This document shows positions 6,605-9,295 of a stretch of DNA of 9,295 nt, piece by piece. The stretch's first letter is position 1; every line of letters starts with the position of its first letter. The translations under genes and the position numbers were made by a program. A model generated the notes under the pieces. That model was not told the DNA's origin. It saw only the letters and a program-made list of their open reading frames with translations, and made no database searches. Location of the stretch: assembly GCA_964367935.1 (NCBI GenBank), contig CAYIYZ010000012.1:1-9295 (forward strand). Reading direction: 5' to 3'. Origin of the DNA: Scatomorpha sp964367935. Lineage in GTDB: Bacteria; Bacillota; Clostridia; Oscillospirales; Oscillospiraceae.

Positions 6605-6748
6605 TTCCTCATTTTTCAGCTATCTGGCGAGAGTGCTGTCGAAAAACTAATCAAAAAAGCAGTGCTTGCGTTACTTACAAACCTTGCTGATGAGAAAATA
6701 TTAGATTTTGTGTCTGCTACAAGAAAAGGTGAGAATAAAATATATTAA
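6605..6748 (+). pseudogene. Possible C-terminal remnant of a lost gene
   Basis: An open frame with no start codon and no ribosome binding site runs from the stop at 6602 to the TAA at 6746. Its 47 codons read like a genuine protein tail, with amphipathic segments such as SAVEKLIKKAVLALL and ADEKILDFVSATRKG and ordinary codon use. It lies just before the promoter of the two-component operon. It may be the 3' end of a gene whose front was deleted; no family is recognised, and chance cannot be excluded. Confidence 0.3.
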
Positions 6749-6754
6749 TCATAT

Positions 6755-6785
6755 TTTAAAGTAAGTTTAAGGTTTGTGGTATAAT
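6755..6785 (+). promoter_or_regulatory. Autoregulated promoter of the two-component operon (box 1)
   Basis: TTTAAA (6755-6760), five bases GTAAG and TTTAAG (6766-6771) form a direct repeat of 11-base period. After eight bases comes TATAAT (6780-6785), preceded by TG one base away, an extended -10. The box takes the place of a -35 element. This is how OmpR/PhoB-class regulators activate promoters, and the repeat matches the TTTAAG-N5-TTTAAG form described for CiaR. The leader before the ATG is only about 15 bases. Confidence 0.7.
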
Positions 6786-6806
6786 ATACTCTGAGAGGTG
6801 ACGATT

Positions 6807-7475
6807 ATGAGAATATTACTATGTGAAGATGAAAAAGAGCTTTCTAATGCTCTTGTGAAAATACTTAAACACTATAACTACTCCGTTGACGCAGTTTATG
6901 ACGGCGAAGAAGCACTTGTGTTTTTAGATGCTGAAAATTATGATGCTGTGATTTTGGATATAATGATGCCAAAAGTTGACGGGCTTACAGTGCTTAAAAA
7001 AATCCGTGCGACGGGCAATCTAATTCCAATTATTATGCTCACAGCTAAATCCCAAGTAGATGATAAAGTTGCTGGACTTGACCTCGGTGCTAACGATTAT
7101 CTTGCAAAGCCATTTGAAACAAAGGAACTACTGGCAAGGCTTCGTGCAATGACAAGAAATGTGAGTGACAGTAGCTCATCAGTTTTAACTGTCGGTGATG
7201 TGAATTTAAACCGAAAAACCTTTGAACTTTATACCGACAAAACTTCATTTAGACTTGCAAGCCGTGAGTTTCAAATGATGGAAATGCTTATGATAAACAA
7301 AGGGCATATTATTCCTACCGAGCGTTTTATGGAGAAAATTTGGGGTTATGATAGTGATGCCGAAATAAATGTTGTGTGGGTGTATATTTCATACCTTAGA
7401 AAAAAGTTGACACTGCTTGAAACCGATGTGAAAATCAAAGCCACACGAAACACCGGATACTCATTGGAGGTGTGA
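6807..7475 (+). CDS. OmpR/PhoB-family response regulator
   Basis: A 222-residue cytoplasmic transcription factor that is phosphorylated by its partner kinase. The receiver domain (about 1-115) has the acidic pair E7/D8, the phosphorylation site D51 (LDIMMP), T79 and K101 (AKPF), all expected residues. The C-terminal domain (about 128-222) is a winged helix of the Trans_reg_C type with the recognition-helix region VVWVYISYLRKKL and the final hairpin TRNTGYSLEV. The ATG at 6807 is chosen over the in-frame GTG at 6798, because AGAGGTGA (6794-6801) is the ribosome binding site and would overlap the GTG. The kinase gene starts two bases after the stop. Recurring TTTAAA/TTTAAG boxes before its own gene and before the VTC gene suggest its DNA targets. 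The signal sensed is unknown. Confidence 0.93.
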   Translation: MRILLCEDEKELSNALVKILKHYNYSVDAVYDGEEALVFLDAENYDAVILDIMMPKVDGLTVLKKIRATGNLIPIIMLTAKSQVDDKVAGLDLGANDYLAKPFETKELLARLRAMTRNVSDSSSSVLTVGDVNLNRKTFELYTDKTSFRLASREFQMMEMLMINKGHIIPTERFMEKIWGYDSDAEINVVWVYISYLRKKLTLLETDVKIKATRNTGYSLEV

Positions 7476-7476
7476 T

Positions 7477-8676
7477 ATGCTCAAAAAACTACAAAGAAAG
7501 TTTGTGATACTCACCACTATCATAAGTGTGGTTGTAATGCTACTTATCGCTGTTTCAATAAATGTGGCAAACTATATATCAATTGTTAATGGCGCTGACG
7601 AAATCCTTAATTTACTTGTACAAGGTGATTTGAAGATCGGTGAACCTCTTAGTCACCCTGAAAGATTGCCCAAGGAAATTTCTTTTACTACAAGATTTTT
7701 TGTTATGCAAACAAATGAAAGCAACGAAATAAACCATATTGATACAAGAAATATTAGTTCTGTTTCAACTGCTGAAGCAATGGAATATATAAATATTGCA
7801 AATCAATCTGATGACTACATCGGAATAATAGATAATTTTAGATATATAAAAACTGAAAACGGGTATGGTCACACATATATTTTTCTCGACATAGAGGAAG
7901 ATTTAATTGCTTTTGAAAACTATATGCTATATTCGGTAATCATAGTTTTTGGAGCGTTTATATCAATATTTATTCTATCAGTTTTGTTATCAAAAAAAGC
8001 AGTGGCACCTATTGCAGATAGCTTTGAAAGGCAAAAAAGTTTTATCACAAATGTCAGCCATGAGTTTAAAACACCCCTTGCAATAATCAAAGCTGACTGT
8101 GATGTTATTGAAATTGACAACGGTGAGGGGGAGTGGACGGATAGCATTAAAACGCAAATTTCAAGACTAGATACACTTGTTGAAAACTTAATCTCGCTAA
8201 CAAAACTTGACGAAAAAATAGAAATCATCAAAACTGACTTTTCCCTTTCCGATGCGATAATAGATACTGCCGGTGAATTTTCATCTGCACTTAAAAACGC
8301 CGAGCGAAGCTTAGTTTTAGATGTGAGTTCAAACATTACCTATAATGGCGACGAGATTCTTATAAGAAAAGTTATTACAACGCTTATAGAAAATGTACTT
8401 AAGTATTCTTTACCACAAACAGAGCTTAGAATATCTCTAAGTGCAAGTGGAAATAAAAAGATTTTCAACATAGAAAATGCTTGTGAGAGCATAGAGGTTG
8501 GTAAACACAACGATTGGTTCGAGCGTTTTTATCGTGGTGATAAATCACGAAACAGCGAAACAAAGGGATATGGTATTGGCTTATCCATTGCCAAAAGCAT
8601 CTGTGATTTGCACGGGGCGAAAATAACAGCTGAAAGCAAAACAGGAAAAGAAATAGTTATTGCTATAATTTTTTAA
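7477..8676 (+). CDS. Membrane sensor histidine kinase
   Basis: A 399-residue kinase translated from GGAGG (7466-7470), six bases before its ATG, and coupled to the regulator gene. One membrane helix at about 10-30 and a second at about 149-172 frame an extracytoplasmic sensor domain of about 115 residues that is not recognised. The phosphoacceptor is H195 in SHEFKTPLA. The N box includes ENVLKY with N306, the F box is WFERFYRGD, and the glycine-rich lid is KGYGIGLSIAKS (363-374). No clear HAMP domain separates the second helix from the dimerisation helices. The usual DxGxGI of the G1 box is absent: the equivalent stretch reads IENACESIEV. ATP binding by the other boxes is probably kept, but this deviation sets it apart from textbook kinases. 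It should phosphorylate the regulator encoded just upstream. Confidence 0.92.
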   Translation: MLKKLQRKFVILTTIISVVVMLLIAVSINVANYISIVNGADEILNLLVQGDLKIGEPLSHPERLPKEISFTTRFFVMQTNESNEINHIDTRNISSVSTAEAMEYINIANQSDDYIGIIDNFRYIKTENGYGHTYIFLDIEEDLIAFENYMLYSVIIVFGAFISIFILSVLLSKKAVAPIADSFERQKSFITNVSHEFKTPLAIIKADCDVIEIDNGEGEWTDSIKTQISRLDTLVENLISLTKLDEKIEIIKTDFSLSDAIIDTAGEFSSALKNAERSLVLDVSSNITYNGDEILIRKVITTLIENVLKYSLPQTELRISLSASGNKKIFNIENACESIEVGKHNDWFERFYRGDKSRNSETKGYGIGLSIAKSICDLHGAKITAESKTGKEIVIAIIF

Positions 8677-8702
8677 AGTAAGTTTAAAGTTCATGCTATA
8701 AA
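8672..8702 (+). promoter_or_regulatory. Regulator box 2 with -10, overlapping the kinase stop codon
   Basis: TTTAAA (8672-8677), GTAAG and TTTAAA (8683-8688) repeat box 1 almost exactly. Eight bases later comes TATAAA (8697-8702) with an upstream TG, the same geometry as the operon promoter. The box covers the TAA stop of the kinase (8674-8676), and the -10 runs into the terminator stem, so no gene could be expressed directly from it. Confidence 0.5.
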
Positions 8703-8736
8703 ATCACCTCACAATTGCTTGTAAGGTGATTTTTTT
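8701..8736 (+). terminator. Rho-independent terminator of the two-component operon
   Basis: AAATCACCT (8701-8709) pairs with AGGTGATTT (8724-8732); ACAA and TTGT extend it inside after one mismatch, closing on a TTGC loop. Seven T bases follow (8730-8736). It ends the regulator-kinase transcript and separates it from the VTC gene. Confidence 0.85.
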
Positions 8737-8756
8737 ATACGAAATTAATTTCAGAT

Positions 8757-8789
8757 TTTTAAGTAAGTTTAAGGTTCGGAAAATATAAT
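8757..8789 (+). promoter_or_regulatory. Regulator-dependent promoter of the VTC gene (box 3)
   Basis: TTTTAA (8757-8762), GTAAG and TTTAAG (8768-8773) give a third copy of the box, with one shifted base in the first half. TATAAT (8784-8789) follows after ten bases, two more than in box 1, and lacks the TG extension. The layout again has no other -35. It implies that the VTC gene belongs to the regulon of the adjacent two-component system. Confidence 0.6.
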
Positions 8790-8822
8790 GAACTTGTAAA
8801 ATGCAAAAAGGAGTGATTTATT

Positions 8823-9295
8823 ATGACCCAAACAAACTTTAAAAGGTATGAACTTAAATATATTTTAACTACCGAGCAATATGAAAAGCTACTTCATCAA
8901 ATGCCCGCTGACATGAAATTTGACGATTATGGCAGGCATAAAATCTCAAATATTTACTTTGATACTGAAGATTACAGGATTATAAGGCATTCGCTTGAAA
9001 AACCAAAGTACAAAGAAAAACTTCGTGTTCGCTGTTACGGAGAGCCAAGCGAAGATGCCACTGCTTTCATTGAACTAAAGAAAAAATTTAATGGTGTGGT
9101 CTACAAACGTAGGGTTTATTCAGAGCAAAGCAAAGTTTTTTCTTATCTAAACTATGGTGCTGATACAGTAGAACAGTCGCAAATACTTAGTGAAATTGAT
9201 TATTTCAAAAATAGCTATGAGGATATAAAACCTAAAGTGTATTTATCCTACGAACGAGAAGCATTTTTCTCTACACTTGATGAAAACTTTAGGCT
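8823..9295 (+). CDS. VTC-domain polyphosphate polymerase-like protein, 3' end outside window
   Basis: The first 157 residues of an open frame that continues past the window. The ATG at 8823 follows AAAAAGGAGTG by a normal distance. The opening FKRYELKYIL, then SNIYFDTEDY (42-51), EKLRVRCYGE (65-74) and FIELKKKFNGVVYKRRV (82-98), are the conserved beta strands of the VTC domain, whose basic side chains line the tunnel of the yeast vacuolar transporter chaperone polyphosphate polymerase Vtc4. Bacterial VTC proteins of this type are often found beside DUF4956 and CotH-like genes; what follows here is unseen. Whether this one makes polyphosphate is not shown. Its promoter carries the box found before the regulator gene. 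Confidence 0.88.
   Translation, partial: MTQTNFKRYELKYILTTEQYEKLLHQMPADMKFDDYGRHKISNIYFDTEDYRIIRHSLEKPKYKEKLRVRCYGEPSEDATAFIELKKKFNGVVYKRRVYSEQSKVFSYLNYGADTVEQSQILSEIDYFKNSYEDIKPKVYLSYEREAFFSTLDENFR

Noticed and set aside
6459..6650. 63-codon open frame on the plus strand
   Set aside because: It contains a strong terminator in its middle and lacks a ribosome binding site.
7920..8336. 138-codon open frame on the minus strand
   Set aside because: It is a shadow of the histidine kinase gene, which has all the expected motifs; the antisense product is serine-rich without domain character.
8741..8752. Perfect 12-base palindrome GAAATTAATTTC
   Set aside because: It is a short AT-rich palindrome with no second copy and no clear position relative to the promoter, so chance is the simplest explanation.
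1..9295. CRISPR arrays, tRNA or rRNA genes
   Set aside because: No regularly spaced repeats and no cloverleaf or ribosomal RNA signatures were seen on either strand.

Overview
The window comes from a low-GC Gram-positive chromosome, most likely a clostridial or other Bacillota genome. The evidence is strong AT bias, canonical AGGAG-type ribosome binding sites before nearly every gene, short U-tailed terminators, a lipobox lipoprotein, an OmpR-class two-component pair and a VTC-domain gene of the kind found near such pairs in clostridia. No species can be named from the sequence alone.

Left part (1-5046): a small, very AT-rich accessory module. A minus-strand 60-residue basic protein (72-254) looks like the N-terminal arm-binding piece of a tyrosine integrase and ends in a hairpin terminator (7-52). 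Diverging from it, a good promoter (465-493) drives a two-gene operon. The first gene (548-3544) is a 998-residue fusion of a reverse transcriptase with a C-terminal nitrilase domain, the architecture of defense-associated reverse transcriptases of type 1 (UG1) and related groups. Both active sites look intact. The second gene (3537-4952) overlaps the first by 8 bases and encodes an AlbA_2/Schlafen-like protein with a RecG-related HATPase_c_4 module and a C-terminal winged helix. This is most likely an anti-phage system whose RT-nitrilase works with a tightly co-translated ATP-binding partner. The AT-rich hairpin at 4997-5046 ends the operon.

Middle (5047-5586): no convincing gene. It holds a possible small-RNA promoter, then three strong U-tailed hairpins, two of which share segments that can pair in mutually exclusive ways. 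Base composition shifts here from the AT-rich module to a more ordinary background, so the edge of the accessory module is probably close to 5340.

Right part (5587-9295): a lipoprotein carrying an EF-Tu domain-2-like beta barrel (5587-6438), a terminator, a possible 3' gene remnant (6605-6748), an OmpR-family response regulator (6807-7475), its histidine kinase (7477-8676) and the start of a VTC-domain polyphosphate polymerase-like protein (8823 to window end). Three copies of a direct-repeat box (TTTAAA-N5-TTTAAG type, 11-base period) lie before the regulator, over the kinase stop codon and before the VTC gene. They suggest that the pair regulates itself and the VTC gene.
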